DNA of 50,735 nucleotides from Chloroflexota bacterium (GTDB taxonomy: Bacteria > Chloroflexota > Dormibacteria > CF-121), in NCBI GenBank assembly GCA_005882525.1, contig VBGO01000075.1, positions 1 to 50,735 on the forward strand, written 5' to 3'. Each line of letters starts with the position of its first letter. The first letter of the stretch is position 1. Both the position numbers and the translations under genes were made by a program. This document shows positions 31,812 to 39,682 of this stretch, in pieces. Below the pieces are notes generated by a model. That model ran no database searches. It saw only the letters and a program-made list of their open reading frames with translations, and was not told where the DNA came from.

Positions 31812-33107
31812 ATGAACCCCCGGGTGGTGCGCTGGTTCACCCCCGGTCTCCACGTTAAACGATGGCTTGGCCTCCTGATCCTGGGCATGGTAATCATCAG
31901 CCTGGGGATCGGCTACGTCCTGCGCGATTTCTACCAGTACGGCTCCTTCCCCAAGTTCGTGGGCCCGCTAACGCTCCAATTCATTCCCCGCGGCTACCGA
32001 GCTGCGCTATTCGGCCTCCTCGGATTCGGCCTCATCGGTTTTGCCCTTTACAAGCTCACCCAGTCAGTGCTCGGCCCGTTCCTGCCGGGCCGAGACCGGG
32101 CGCTCTCGGAGATCATCTACAACTTCCGCTTCCTCCAGAAGGGCCCCCGGGTGGTGGCGCTGGGCGGCGGCACCGGCCTCTCGACCCTGCTCCGCGGGCT
32201 CAAGAAATATACCGGCAACCTGACCGCGATCGTGACCGTAGCGGACGACGGCGGCAGCTCGGGACGGCTCCGCCAGGAATACCGGATCCTGCCACCCGGC
32301 GACTTCCGGCAGTGCATCACCGCCCTGGCCGACGTCGAGCCGCTGATGACGACCCTCTTCCAGCACCGCTTCAAAGAGGGCAGCCTGAACGGGCACTCCT
32401 TCGGCAACCTCTTCATCATGGCGATGGCCGAGATCACCGGCGACTTCGAGCATGCCATCCGGGAGTCCGGGCGGGTCCTCGCCGTCCGAGGACAGATCGT
32501 GCCGTCGACGTTGCGCGACGTGACCCTGATGGCCGAGATGGCGGACGGCCAGACCCGGGTCGGCGAGTCGAGCATTCCGCACGCCAACGGTGAGGGCGAT
32601 GGGACCGTCGCGGTCGCGACTGCCATCAAGCGGGTGTTCCTCGAGCCGGAGCCCACCATCAACCCCGAGGCGGAGGAGGCCATCCTCAACGCCGAATTGA
32701 TCACGGTCGGCCCGGGCAGCCTCTATACCAGCATCCTGCCCAACCTCGTCGTCGACGGGATGGCCGAGGCGCTCAAAGCCTCGCCGGCGATCAAGGTCTT
32801 CATCTGCAACGTCGCCACCCAGCCGGGCGAGACGGACGCATTCCGGGTCAGCGATCATCTCAAGGCGATCGAGGGCCACCTGGGGACGAACATCTTCGAC
32901 TTCATCGTCGTCAACAGCAACAACAACTTCCCGCTTCCCGTCTCGGCCCAGGCAGCCGACATCAAGCGGGTCGTTTACGATCCGGCAACCGTGAGCCAGC
33001 GCAGCATCCATGCCGTGCTGGTGGACGTCGTCAATCCGCGGATCTCGACCCACCACGACCCGGACAAGCTGGCGCGCGCCATCATGAAGAAGATCTGGCA
33101 CTCGTAG
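31812..33107 (+). CDS. yvcK: YvcK/CofD-like gluconeogenesis factor with two N-terminal membrane helices
   Basis: A 431-residue protein. Two hydrophobic helices (about 18-37 and 62-82) precede the YvcK domain, which begins VVALGGGTGLSTLL (GGGTGLS at 118-124) and continues VTVADDGGSSGRLR, PPGDFRQCITAL, GHSFGNLF and LITVGPGSLYTSILPNL. YvcK proteins bind UDP-sugars and affect cell shape and central carbon use. Homologues in Bacillus are soluble. ATG at 31812 has no clear ribosome binding site; in-frame GTG at 31797 or TTG at 31734 are alternatives. Its last 26 bases overlap the convergent PAP2 gene. Confidence 0.9.
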   Translation: MNPRVVRWFTPGLHVKRWLGLLILGMVIISLGIGYVLRDFYQYGSFPKFVGPLTLQFIPRGYRAALFGLLGFGLIGFALYKLTQSVLGPFLPGRDRALSEIIYNFRFLQKGPRVVALGGGTGLSTLLRGLKKYTGNLTAIVTVADDGGSSGRLRQEYRILPPGDFRQCITALADVEPLMTTLFQHRFKEGSLNGHSFGNLFIMAMAEITGDFEHAIRESGRVLAVRGQIVPSTLRDVTLMAEMADGQTRVGESSIPHANGEGDGTVAVATAIKRVFLEPEPTINPEAEEAILNAELITVGPGSLYTSILPNLVVDGMAEALKASPAIKVFICNVATQPGETDAFRVSDHLKAIEGHLGTNIFDFIVVNSNNNFPLPVSAQAADIKRVVYDPATVSQRSIHAVLVDVVNPRISTHHDPDKLARAIMKKIWHS

Positions 33108-34023
33108 CCAGCTCTGCCTCGTCGCGTCGCGCTCGCCGGCGCCGCCAGACCTGGGTGAACCACTCTTCGCCGAAGAAGGCCGCCAGGGCGAAGATGACGC
33201 CGCCGATGATGTCGACGATGTAGTGCTCGCCCAGGTAAACAATGCTCAGCCAGACGCCGGCGGTATAGGCGAGCGCCGGCCACGCCCGGCGACCCCACAG
33301 CCGCAGGGCAAAGAGCGCGCCCAGGAAGGGATAGGCGGCATGGAGCGATGGCATCGCCGCGTACTGGTTGGGCGTGAGCCAGTGGTAGACGGTGGCCGGC
33401 ACCGAAACCCCGGGCAGGTCGGTGAAGCTCGGCAATGTGTGGTCGATGATCTTGACCACACCGGGAACGGCTTTCCAGGGTGGGGCGACGGGCAGCAAGA
33501 GGTAAAAGACGAAGGCGGCGAACGACATCGCGATCAGCGTTCGCGAGAATCGTAAAAAGGTCCGCCGGTCGACGATCCAGAACAGGTACCCCAGCCCCAG
33601 CGGAAAGGCGAAGTGCAGGAAATAGAACATCGTGCCGGCGATGTCGTACCAGGTCACCTGACCAGCGTGGTAGAACGCCTGCTGGAGCAGCACCGTCGGC
33701 ACCTGCCCGAAGCTGATCAGCCGCTCCAGGGAGGTGACGTCGTGAATCGGCATCCCGAGCTTGCCGCCGAGGCCGCGAAGGTACTCATAGGAGAGGAAGA
33801 GGACCAGGAACGGAATCCAGTCAGCGAGAAAGAGCCTGGCCCGGCCGAGGACCAGTGCGGCAATCAGCATCAGCAGAAGCAGCCGCTCCGGCGATACCGA
33901 GAGGTGAAGGACAAAGACCATGAACAGGGTCACCACCGCCAGGTACGCGCCGACCAGGGACGGGAGGAGCCAGGCGCGCCGGCGGGCTGCGGTTGGCCGC
34001 TGAGGGGCGTCAGCCGGCTGCAC
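33082..34023 (-). CDS. PAP2-superfamily membrane phosphatase (inositolphosphotransferase-like)
   Basis: A 313-residue integral membrane protein with about six helices. The acid phosphatase motifs C2 and C3 are visible as AAMPSLHAAYP (His228) and LGEHYIVDIIGG (His267, Asp271). The C1 motif is poorly conserved, as in the PAP2_3 branch that includes aureobasidin-A-resistance-like enzymes. It probably acts on a lipid phosphate or transfers a head group. The start is GTG at 34023, six bases after a TAAGCT box and with no Shine-Dalgarno. Confidence 0.85.
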   Translation of the reverse strand: MQPADAPQRPTAARRRAWLLPSLVGAYLAVVTLFMVFVLHLSVSPERLLLLMLIAALVLGRARLFLADWIPFLVLFLSYEYLRGLGGKLGMPIHDVTSLERLISFGQVPTVLLQQAFYHAGQVTWYDIAGTMFYFLHFAFPLGLGYLFWIVDRRTFLRFSRTLIAMSFAAFVFYLLLPVAPPWKAVPGVVKIIDHTLPSFTDLPGVSVPATVYHWLTPNQYAAMPSLHAAYPFLGALFALRLWGRRAWPALAYTAGVWLSIVYLGEHYIVDIIGGVIFALAAFFGEEWFTQVWRRRRARRDEAELATSARSSS

Positions 34024-34029
34024 CGAAAA

Positions 34030-34035
34030 AGCTTA
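34030..34035 (-). promoter_or_regulatory. -10 box of a leaderless PAP2-gene promoter
   Basis: Minus-strand TAAGCT (34035-34030), then TTTTCG, then the GTG start. TTGACG lies 11 bases further upstream, too close for a standard -35. Confidence 0.42.
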
Positions 34036-34114
34036 CTGAAGGCCCGCGTCAAGATCGTTGCTGAGAGCCAGCTGAGAAGCGGTCGAGAAGATGGGATTTC
34101 GCCAAAACCGCCGT

Positions 34115-34120
34115 TATATT
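34115..34120 (+). promoter_or_regulatory. -10 box of the two-component system
   Basis: TATATT followed by nine bases and the response regulator ATG. GAGG in those nine bases could act as a ribosome binding site, but a transcript from this box would begin too late to include all of it. Confidence 0.42.
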
Positions 34121-34129
34121 GAGGCTCAA

Positions 34130-34831
34130 ATGGCGGAGACGGCTCCCGAGGTTACGGCCTCCCGCAGCCCGCGGGTGCTCGTCGTGGATGACGAACGGTC
34201 GATCGTCGACTTCATCCGGCTCGGCTTGCAGTACGAGGGCTTCCAGGTACAGACCGCACCGGACGGCCAGGCGGCCCTTCGCCTGATCAGCGAGTTCCGG
34301 CCGCACGTGGTCGTCCTCGACATCATGATGCCCAAGCTGGACGGACTGGCGGTCGCGGAAGCGATCCGGGGCAACAAGGACACCGGCATCATCATCCTTT
34401 CGGCCAAAGACGAGGTTCAGGACCGGATCAAGGGCCTGGAGGTCGGCGCCGACGATTACCTGGTCAAGCCCTTCGACTTCGGTGAGCTGCTGGCCCGAAT
34501 TCGGGCCGTCATGCGCCGCCGGAATCCGGCGGCCGGCCCGCAGCTCCAGGTGCAGGACGTCGCGATGGATGAAGCCACCCATGAGGTGCGGCGGGACGGG
34601 CGCCCGATCGAGCTCTCGGCCCGCGAATTCGACCTCTTGCGGCTGCTGATGATGCATCCGAACCAGGTGTTGCCCCGGGACCGCATCCTCGATCAGGTCT
34701 GGGGCTACAACTTCTTCGGCGACGCCAACAACGTCGAGGTCTACATCCGCTACCTCCGGCAGAAACTCGGCGATGGGCAGCACCAGTTGATCCAGACCGT
34801 GAGGGGAGTCGGCTACCGGATCAAGGCATGA
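34130..34831 (+). CDS. OmpR/PhoB-type response regulator
   Basis: A 233-residue DNA-binding regulator. The receiver domain has the acidic pair VVDDE, phospho-acceptor Asp64 (VVLDIMMPKLDG) and Lys in YLVKPFD. The winged-helix output domain carries LSAREFDLLRLLMMHPNQVLPRDRILDQVWGYNFFGDANNVEVYIRYLRQKL in the family order. I prefer ATG at 34130 over one at 34091 because the receiver strand follows directly and the -10 box lies between them. The cognate kinase gene starts 34 bases downstream. Confidence 0.95.
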   Translation: MAETAPEVTASRSPRVLVVDDERSIVDFIRLGLQYEGFQVQTAPDGQAALRLISEFRPHVVVLDIMMPKLDGLAVAEAIRGNKDTGIIILSAKDEVQDRIKGLEVGADDYLVKPFDFGELLARIRAVMRRRNPAAGPQLQVQDVAMDEATHEVRRDGRPIELSAREFDLLRLLMMHPNQVLPRDRILDQVWGYNFFGDANNVEVYIRYLRQKLGDGQHQLIQTVRGVGYRIKA

Positions 34832-34865
34832 GCGGGAGGTCGCGCCGCGACCGGCGCGGCTAGCC

Positions 34866-36308
34866 GTGGCTCGATTCCGATCGCTCCGCTGGCGGCTCAC
34901 CCTTCTCTACCTGAGCCTGCTTGCCGGCCTGCTCCTGCTGGGCGGCGTCGCCCAGTACTTTGCCGCGCGCGAGGTCCTCTTTCGGACCAATGCCGACGTG
35001 CTCGCCAGCGAGTACACCGCCGTCTTTGGGGCCTTCCACAAGGCCAACGCCAGCCGGCCGGCCGCCGCGCTGCGCGCCGTCATCCTCTCCCAGCAGTTCA
35101 GCAACGAGCTGCGTTCGCGGAATACGTCCGCCGCCATCTTCGATCTGAACGGCGGCCGGGTGGCGTGGGCTGCCGCCAGCCTCGGCACCGACGAGGTTCC
35201 GACCCTGACAAACCAGGCGTATATCGACGCCGTCCAGGGAAAGGGGAAGACGTACTACGTCGCCAGCGGCAACGATGGCACGACGAACTACCTGGTGGTG
35301 CTCAATGTGATCAGGAACGGAACGCGGCCGCTGGGGCTCGCTCAGCTGGCCATCCCCACCTCGGAGATCGACCAGACGCTGCGGGCCGACCGCGAGCTCG
35401 CCATCATTGGATCATTGCTCGTCCTCCTGATCGCCGGACTGTTGAGCCCGCTGATCGTTGGCCGGGCGCTCGGTCCGCTGGAGCAGATGGCCGCGACGGC
35501 CGGGGCGCTGGCGGCCGGCGATTACAAGCAGCGGGTGCCGGTGCCGAAGACCGGCGATGAAATCGGCAAGCTGGCGGTCGCCTTCAACCAGATGGCCGCG
35601 GGCATCGAGCAGGCCTTCGAAGTCCGCCGGCAGTCGGAAGCGCAGATGCGCCATTTCGTGGCGGATGCCTCGCACGAGCTTCGCACCCCGCTGACCTCGA
35701 TCGCCGGCTACATCGACGTACTCGCCCGGCGCACCGTGGTCGATCCGGAGACCCTCCAGTCGTCCCTCGCCGCCATGCAGCAGGAAAGCACCCGGATGAC
35801 CCGGCTGGTCAACGACTTGCTGACGCTCACCCGCTTCGAATCGGGCAAGGCGCCCAGCCGCCAGCCAGTGGTGCTCGACCGGTTTCTCAACCAGGCGCTC
35901 GACGAATTGAGCCTGGCCGACAAGGGGGCGGCGGAATCGCGCGACCTCCAGGCCGGGGTGACGGTGCGGGCGGACCCGGAGGCACTCAAGCAGGTGGTGA
36001 CCAATCTGGCCCAGAATGCTCTCAAGTACGCCCCCGGGGCGGAGCAGCGCTGGAGCGTGTTCGAGACCGACGGACGCGCCGCCATCCGGCTGCAGGATAC
36101 GGGCCCCGGGATCTCGCGGCAGGACCTGCCCCACATCTTCGAGCGCTTCTACCGCGGCGAGAAGGCGCGCGACCGGTCGACGGGGGGCTCGGGGCTGGGC
36201 CTGGCCATCGCCAAGTCGATCGTCGAAGCGCACCAGGGCACGATGGAGGCGGCCAGCGAGCCCGGCAAGGGGGCGACCTTCACCGCCTGGCTGCCGCTGG
36301 CGGCTTAG
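34866..36308 (+). CDS. HAMP-containing sensor histidine kinase
   Basis: A 480-residue membrane kinase: helix 1 (about 12-33), an extracytoplasmic sensor of about 145 residues, helix 2 (about 178-199), HAMP, HisKA with His270 (VADASHELRTPL) and HATPase_c with N box NLAQNALKYAPG, G1 DTGPGIS and G2 GGSGLGLAI. It pairs with the response regulator upstream. The signal is unknown. The start is GTG at 34866 with no obvious ribosome binding site. Its last 4 bases overlap the convergent RidA-like gene. Confidence 0.95.
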   Translation: MARFRSLRWRLTLLYLSLLAGLLLLGGVAQYFAAREVLFRTNADVLASEYTAVFGAFHKANASRPAAALRAVILSQQFSNELRSRNTSAAIFDLNGGRVAWAAASLGTDEVPTLTNQAYIDAVQGKGKTYYVASGNDGTTNYLVVLNVIRNGTRPLGLAQLAIPTSEIDQTLRADRELAIIGSLLVLLIAGLLSPLIVGRALGPLEQMAATAGALAAGDYKQRVPVPKTGDEIGKLAVAFNQMAAGIEQAFEVRRQSEAQMRHFVADASHELRTPLTSIAGYIDVLARRTVVDPETLQSSLAAMQQESTRMTRLVNDLLTLTRFESGKAPSRQPVVLDRFLNQALDELSLADKGAAESRDLQAGVTVRADPEALKQVVTNLAQNALKYAPGAEQRWSVFETDGRAAIRLQDTGPGISRQDLPHIFERFYRGEKARDRSTGGSGLGLAIAKSIVEAHQGTMEAASEPGKGATFTAWLPLAA

Positions 36309-36775
36309 CCCTTCAGGCGGATGATCGCCGAGATCTCGACCGGGACGCCGAGCGGCAACTCGCTGGTCCCCAGCGCCTGTCGGGTGTGCCGCCCGCGCTC
36401 GCCGAACACTTTGAAGATGAGGTCCGAGGCACCGTTGAGGACCTTTGGCTGCTCCTCGAAGCCGGCCGCCGAGCGAACGAAGCCGCTCAGCTGGATGAAT
36501 TGCTCGACCTGGTCGAGCGACCCCGCATGCTGGCGGATGAGCGCCATGATGTTCAGCGCGCAGATCTCCGCTGCCCGGCTGGCATCCTTGAGGCTGACAT
36601 CGCCCCCCACCACCCCGTGGAATTGGACCTCACCGTTCCAGCTCGGTAGCACCCCCGACGTATAGAGCAGCTCGCCAACTTGCTGCACCGGTACGTAGGA
36701 CGCCAGCGCCTTCGGCGGGTCGGGCAGCTTAAGTCCCAGCGTGCGCAGCGTCGCCTCGGCCGAATCGACGCTCAA
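36305..36775 (-). CDS. RidA/YjgF-family protein
   Basis: A 156-residue RidA-superfamily protein (the longer YjgF/YER057c branch). Marks are YVPVQQVGELLYTSGVLPSW near residue 27, AAEICALNIMALIRQHAGSLDQV in the middle and GRHTRQALGTSELPLGVPVEISAII at the end. RidA proteins hydrolyse reactive enamine/imine intermediates; the Arg needed for that activity is not certain here. The start is unclear: TTG at 36775 lacks a ribosome binding site, whereas an in-frame CTG at 36802 lies 10 bases after GGAGG, the same spacing as ilvE. Confidence 0.85.
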   Translation of the reverse strand: MSVDSAEATLRTLGLKLPDPPKALASYVPVQQVGELLYTSGVLPSWNGEVQFHGVVGGDVSLKDASRAAEICALNIMALIRQHAGSLDQVEQFIQLSGFVRSAAGFEEQPKVLNGASDLIFKVFGERGRHTRQALGTSELPLGVPVEISAIIRLKG

Positions 36776-36799
36776 GGTTCGTCTCGACCGGGTGGTGAG

Positions 36800-36841
36800 C
36801 AGGCGCGATCGACCTCCTCAGCCCGCCTTCGGCGGACTGTA
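36800..36841 (-). promoter_or_regulatory. RidA 5' region: -10 box, hairpin and strong Shine-Dalgarno
   Basis: Reading along the minus strand there is TACAGT (36841-36836), then a 5-base-pair hairpin CCGCC/GGCGG with a 3-base loop (36835-36823), then GGAGGT (36817-36812), then CTG at 36802 in frame with RidA. The transcript may begin within the hairpin. Confidence 0.4.
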
Positions 36842-36929
36842 GAAGAGAGGGTAGCGTTGCCGGTCCCCGACCGCCAGCCTGAACCGGTGAAGGGTTGGTT
36901 AACGGTGCCCGCCTCCCTGTGACAGCCGG

Positions 36930-38210
36930 TCACGGACGGTAGGCGCGGTCGTCCTCACGCCGCAGCCGCCAGCGGCGCAGCAGGATCACGGCGGCGAGCG
37001 CCAGCAGGGCCGTCAATGCCACGGCGTAGGGGGCATAGGAGGGCCCGCCGGTCGGACGCCGGACCGGCGCCGGCACCGCGCTGGCCCGAGGCGAAGCCGG
37101 GGCATGGCTGGTCGCCGACGGTGCCCCGCCGGGGGTCGCCCCCGCCACGGTGGCGGCGGGGTCCTGGATTCGATAGGCACCAGCCGAGCCGTCCGTGGGG
37201 CTCCAGGCCGCCGTGACCAGCTGTACCGGGTTCAACGGCTGCAGCGCGAGCGCCGTGATCCGTGGCTTGATCGGAAGGCCAGCGCCAAGCGTGCTCCAGC
37301 TGGCGCCCCGATCCAGCGACCGGAAAACGCCGCCGTTCCCCTGGTCGCCATCGCTCCCGACGTAGATCTGGTCCGGGTTGGCCGGGTTGAAGAGCGCAAG
37401 GTTGAAGTCCGTCGTGGGTAATCCGCTCAGCGGGCTCCAGGTCACGCCGCGATCGTCGCTGCGGAAGAGCCCTTGCGAGGTGCCGGCCAGCACCGGGCGC
37501 TCAGTCCCACCCGACGGGGCCGAGCCGACCGCGAGGGAGGCGACCACGGCGTCGGCGGGAAAGTTGCCTTTGACCACTGCCCAGCTACCACCGAGTCCCT
37601 CCGACTTGAGCAGGTAGCCGGACCCGGCGGAGCCGTTGTCGGCACCCGCAAAAAGCGTGACGCCGGTGGCTTTTGTCAGCACCGCCACCGCCGAGATATC
37701 CAGGCCATCGAGACCGAGGAGATGCCAGCTGCCGGCGCCGTCGATCGAGTAGTACACGCCCCGGGCGGTACCGGCGACGACGAGCCCGGTGTCAAGGTCG
37801 ATCGACCGAACATCCAGGTCGCTCATGCCCTGGTTCTGCGCGGTCCATGTCTTGCCTTCGTCGACGGACTTGTAGAGGCCGGCGGTCTGCGTTCCGGCGT
37901 AGGCGCTGGCGGGCTGCAGCGGATCGAAGCGCACCACCCACGCGCCCTCCATGCCGGCGATCACCGAGCTCCAGGTGGTGCCGGAGTCCGCGCTCCGCAA
38001 GACGCCGCGGCCCTGGGTGGCGGCCAGCAAGACCGCGGGGTGCGCCGGCGAGACCGCGATCGACCAGACAGGACGATCCGCTGAGCCCGGCTGCTGGGCA
38101 CCGGTTGACGTCCAGCGCGTGTCCGCCGCGGATGCGGCGACAACGGTGAGGAGCAACCCGGCGGCCAGCGTGATGGGCGTAAGCAGAGCGATGCGGCGCG
38201 TAGATTTCAC
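36930..38210 (-). CDS. secreted BNR/sialidase-like repeat protein with C-terminal membrane anchor
   Basis: A 426-residue beta-propeller protein. A signal peptide (about 1-29, ending VVAASAAD) is followed by six Asp-box or Asp-box-like repeats of the S-x-D-x-G-x-T-W type (RSADSGTTW, KSVDEGKTW, YSIDGAGSW, KSEGLGGSW, RSDDRGVTW, RSLDRGASW). Then come a Pro/Ala/Ser linker and one helix (YAVALTALLALAAVILL) with a basic tail. It is therefore displayed outside the cell and tethered. Catalytic residues of true sialidases are not evident, so this is likely a YCF48/VPS10-like propeller of unknown ligand. The start is GTG at 38210. Confidence 0.82.
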   Translation of the reverse strand: MKSTRRIALLTPITLAAGLLLTVVAASAADTRWTSTGAQQPGSADRPVWSIAVSPAHPAVLLAATQGRGVLRSADSGTTWSSVIAGMEGAWVVRFDPLQPASAYAGTQTAGLYKSVDEGKTWTAQNQGMSDLDVRSIDLDTGLVVAGTARGVYYSIDGAGSWHLLGLDGLDISAVAVLTKATGVTLFAGADNGSAGSGYLLKSEGLGGSWAVVKGNFPADAVVASLAVGSAPSGGTERPVLAGTSQGLFRSDDRGVTWSPLSGLPTTDFNLALFNPANPDQIYVGSDGDQGNGGVFRSLDRGASWSTLGAGLPIKPRITALALQPLNPVQLVTAAWSPTDGSAGAYRIQDPAATVAGATPGGAPSATSHAPASPRASAVPAPVRRPTGGPSYAPYAVALTALLALAAVILLRRWRLRREDDRAYRP

Positions 38211-38316
38211 GCGGGTGCCCGGAAAAACGGAGTAAGGATAGCAGACACTCTTGGGCCTCCCGACGGCATTTTGGACGGAGCGTCCAGCCGGGAGGGTAAT
38301 TCGCCGGAAGCTCGAC

Positions 38317-38322
38317 TACAAT
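38317..38322 (+). promoter_or_regulatory. -10 box of a leaderless promoter for the RnfD-like gene
   Basis: TACAAT (38317-38322) contains the first two bases of the ATG at 38321. Seven bases after it is an in-frame GTG (38330), which would be at the transcript's 5' end. Confidence 0.5.
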
Positions 38323-38329
38323 GCTCGAC

Positions 38330-39682
38330 GTGCGACAGCTCTGGCGAGCGCTGCATGGTGTCCCGCAGCTGCTCCTGGTCCAGCCGGAGCAGCTCACCTA
38401 CGACCTCGGCTACGCGCTCGCGCTGTTGCCGCTGGTCATCGCCGGGATCGTCTTCTTCCTGCAGGACGCCCTCCTCTTGTTTGCGATCTCGTTTCTTTCC
38501 GGCATCGTCTGCCTGCTCGCGCTGCAACTGGCTCGTTTGACGATCGGACTGCCTGCCTGGGTGGGCTTCAAGGCAACCCATCCGCTGGTGGCCAGCATCC
38601 TGATCGCCTGCTTCTTCTCACCGCGGACGCCGGCCTGGATCGCCGCATCGATGGTGATCCTGTTCATCGTCATCGACACCATCCTCTGGCCGCAGCTGCA
38701 GCGCGTGATGCTGCACCCGGCCCTGATCGTCTTCGGAATCTTGTTCGTGATCCAGCGGCAGCTCGGAATTGGATTCACCAATCCCTTCGACAGCCACCGG
38801 CTGGACGACCCGCTGCTGCTCTGGTACAAGCTCCAGATCGTCATCGATCCGGTCAAGCTTTACTTTGGCAACGTCCCCGGACCGATCGCGGTGACCTCCG
38901 CGGGTGCCGTGCTGATCGGCGTCACCTACCTCTGGTACACGCGGAAGATTTCCCTGGGCGTGGTCATCGGATTCCTGTTCGGCATCGCGGCAACGGCGGC
39001 CGCGATCCGCTCCGACGTGGGGTTCCAGTTAGCCTCCGGCCCGTCGCTCTTCCTGGCGGGCTACATCGCCGCCGACCGGCGCCGCGTCCTGCTCCCGGAG
39101 CGATTTACCTTCGTGTTCGGGGCGGCCGCCGGGGTGGCCACCATGATCCTCCGCTGGTATGGAGAGGGTCAGCAGGCGGCCTGGCAGGGGCTACTGCTGG
39201 CCAGTGCGGTGGTGACGGTCGTGTTGCGGGTTCAGGCCATCAGGCGCAAGCGCGCGACGGCGGCGAGCCGCCGGGCACCGCTTCGCACCCTGGCCGTCGA
39301 GTCCGGTGATCCTGACCCGCACCGGCTATGGGCCCCCGTACGGACCGAAGCCCGGCAGCCAGTGTTGGCGACGTCGCCGGTCTCCACGGCCTACAGCCGA
39401 GCGGCCAGTCCCCGCCCGGTCCGCGCCTTTGACAACCAGGGGGACCCCAATGAGATGGTGCGGCAGATGCGGAGCGCGGCGACCCGCCGCGGGCCGCTGC
39501 GCGGTGGGCTGCAGAGTCCGGTGGTCCGCCTGGCGGCGCTGCTGCTCCTCAACCCGGTCGGGCTCTGGCTCACCTGGAACGGCGCCTCCATCAGTCGCCG
39601 CACCAAGCTGCTACTGAGCTCAGTGTCCCTGCTCTGGTACCTAGGGGTGGCTGGGCTCGTGTTCGCGCTGACGCACCGATAA
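38330..39682 (+). CDS. RnfD/NqrB-family membrane protein with C-terminal extension
   Basis: A 450-residue membrane protein. The first about 290 residues have eight to ten helices with the RnfD/NqrB pattern KATHPLVASILIACFFSPRTP and the GPSLFLAGYIAADRR segment near the end. RnfD/NqrB subunits hold a covalent FMN on a Thr in sodium- or proton-pumping complexes; that S/T-G-A-T site is not obvious here. About 110 further residues form a basic linker and two more helices (NPVGLWLTWNG and LLLSSVSLLWYLGVAGLVFAL). No other rnf or nqr gene is nearby. I prefer GTG at 38330 to ATG at 38321, because the ATG lies within the -10 box. Confidence 0.7.
   Translation: MRQLWRALHGVPQLLLVQPEQLTYDLGYALALLPLVIAGIVFFLQDALLLFAISFLSGIVCLLALQLARLTIGLPAWVGFKATHPLVASILIACFFSPRTPAWIAASMVILFIVIDTILWPQLQRVMLHPALIVFGILFVIQRQLGIGFTNPFDSHRLDDPLLLWYKLQIVIDPVKLYFGNVPGPIAVTSAGAVLIGVTYLWYTRKISLGVVIGFLFGIAATAAAIRSDVGFQLASGPSLFLAGYIAADRRRVLLPERFTFVFGAAAGVATMILRWYGEGQQAAWQGLLLASAVVTVVLRVQAIRRKRATAASRRAPLRTLAVESGDPDPHRLWAPVRTEARQPVLATSPVSTAYSRAASPRPVRAFDNQGDPNEMVRQMRSAATRRGPLRGGLQSPVVRLAALLLLNPVGLWLTWNGASISRRTKLLLSSVSLLWYLGVAGLVFALTHR

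Noticed and set aside
36823..36835. Terminator of the BNR-protein gene
   Set aside because: The 5-base-pair hairpin has no T tract on the minus strand and is followed by a ribosome binding site, so it was assigned to the RidA leader.
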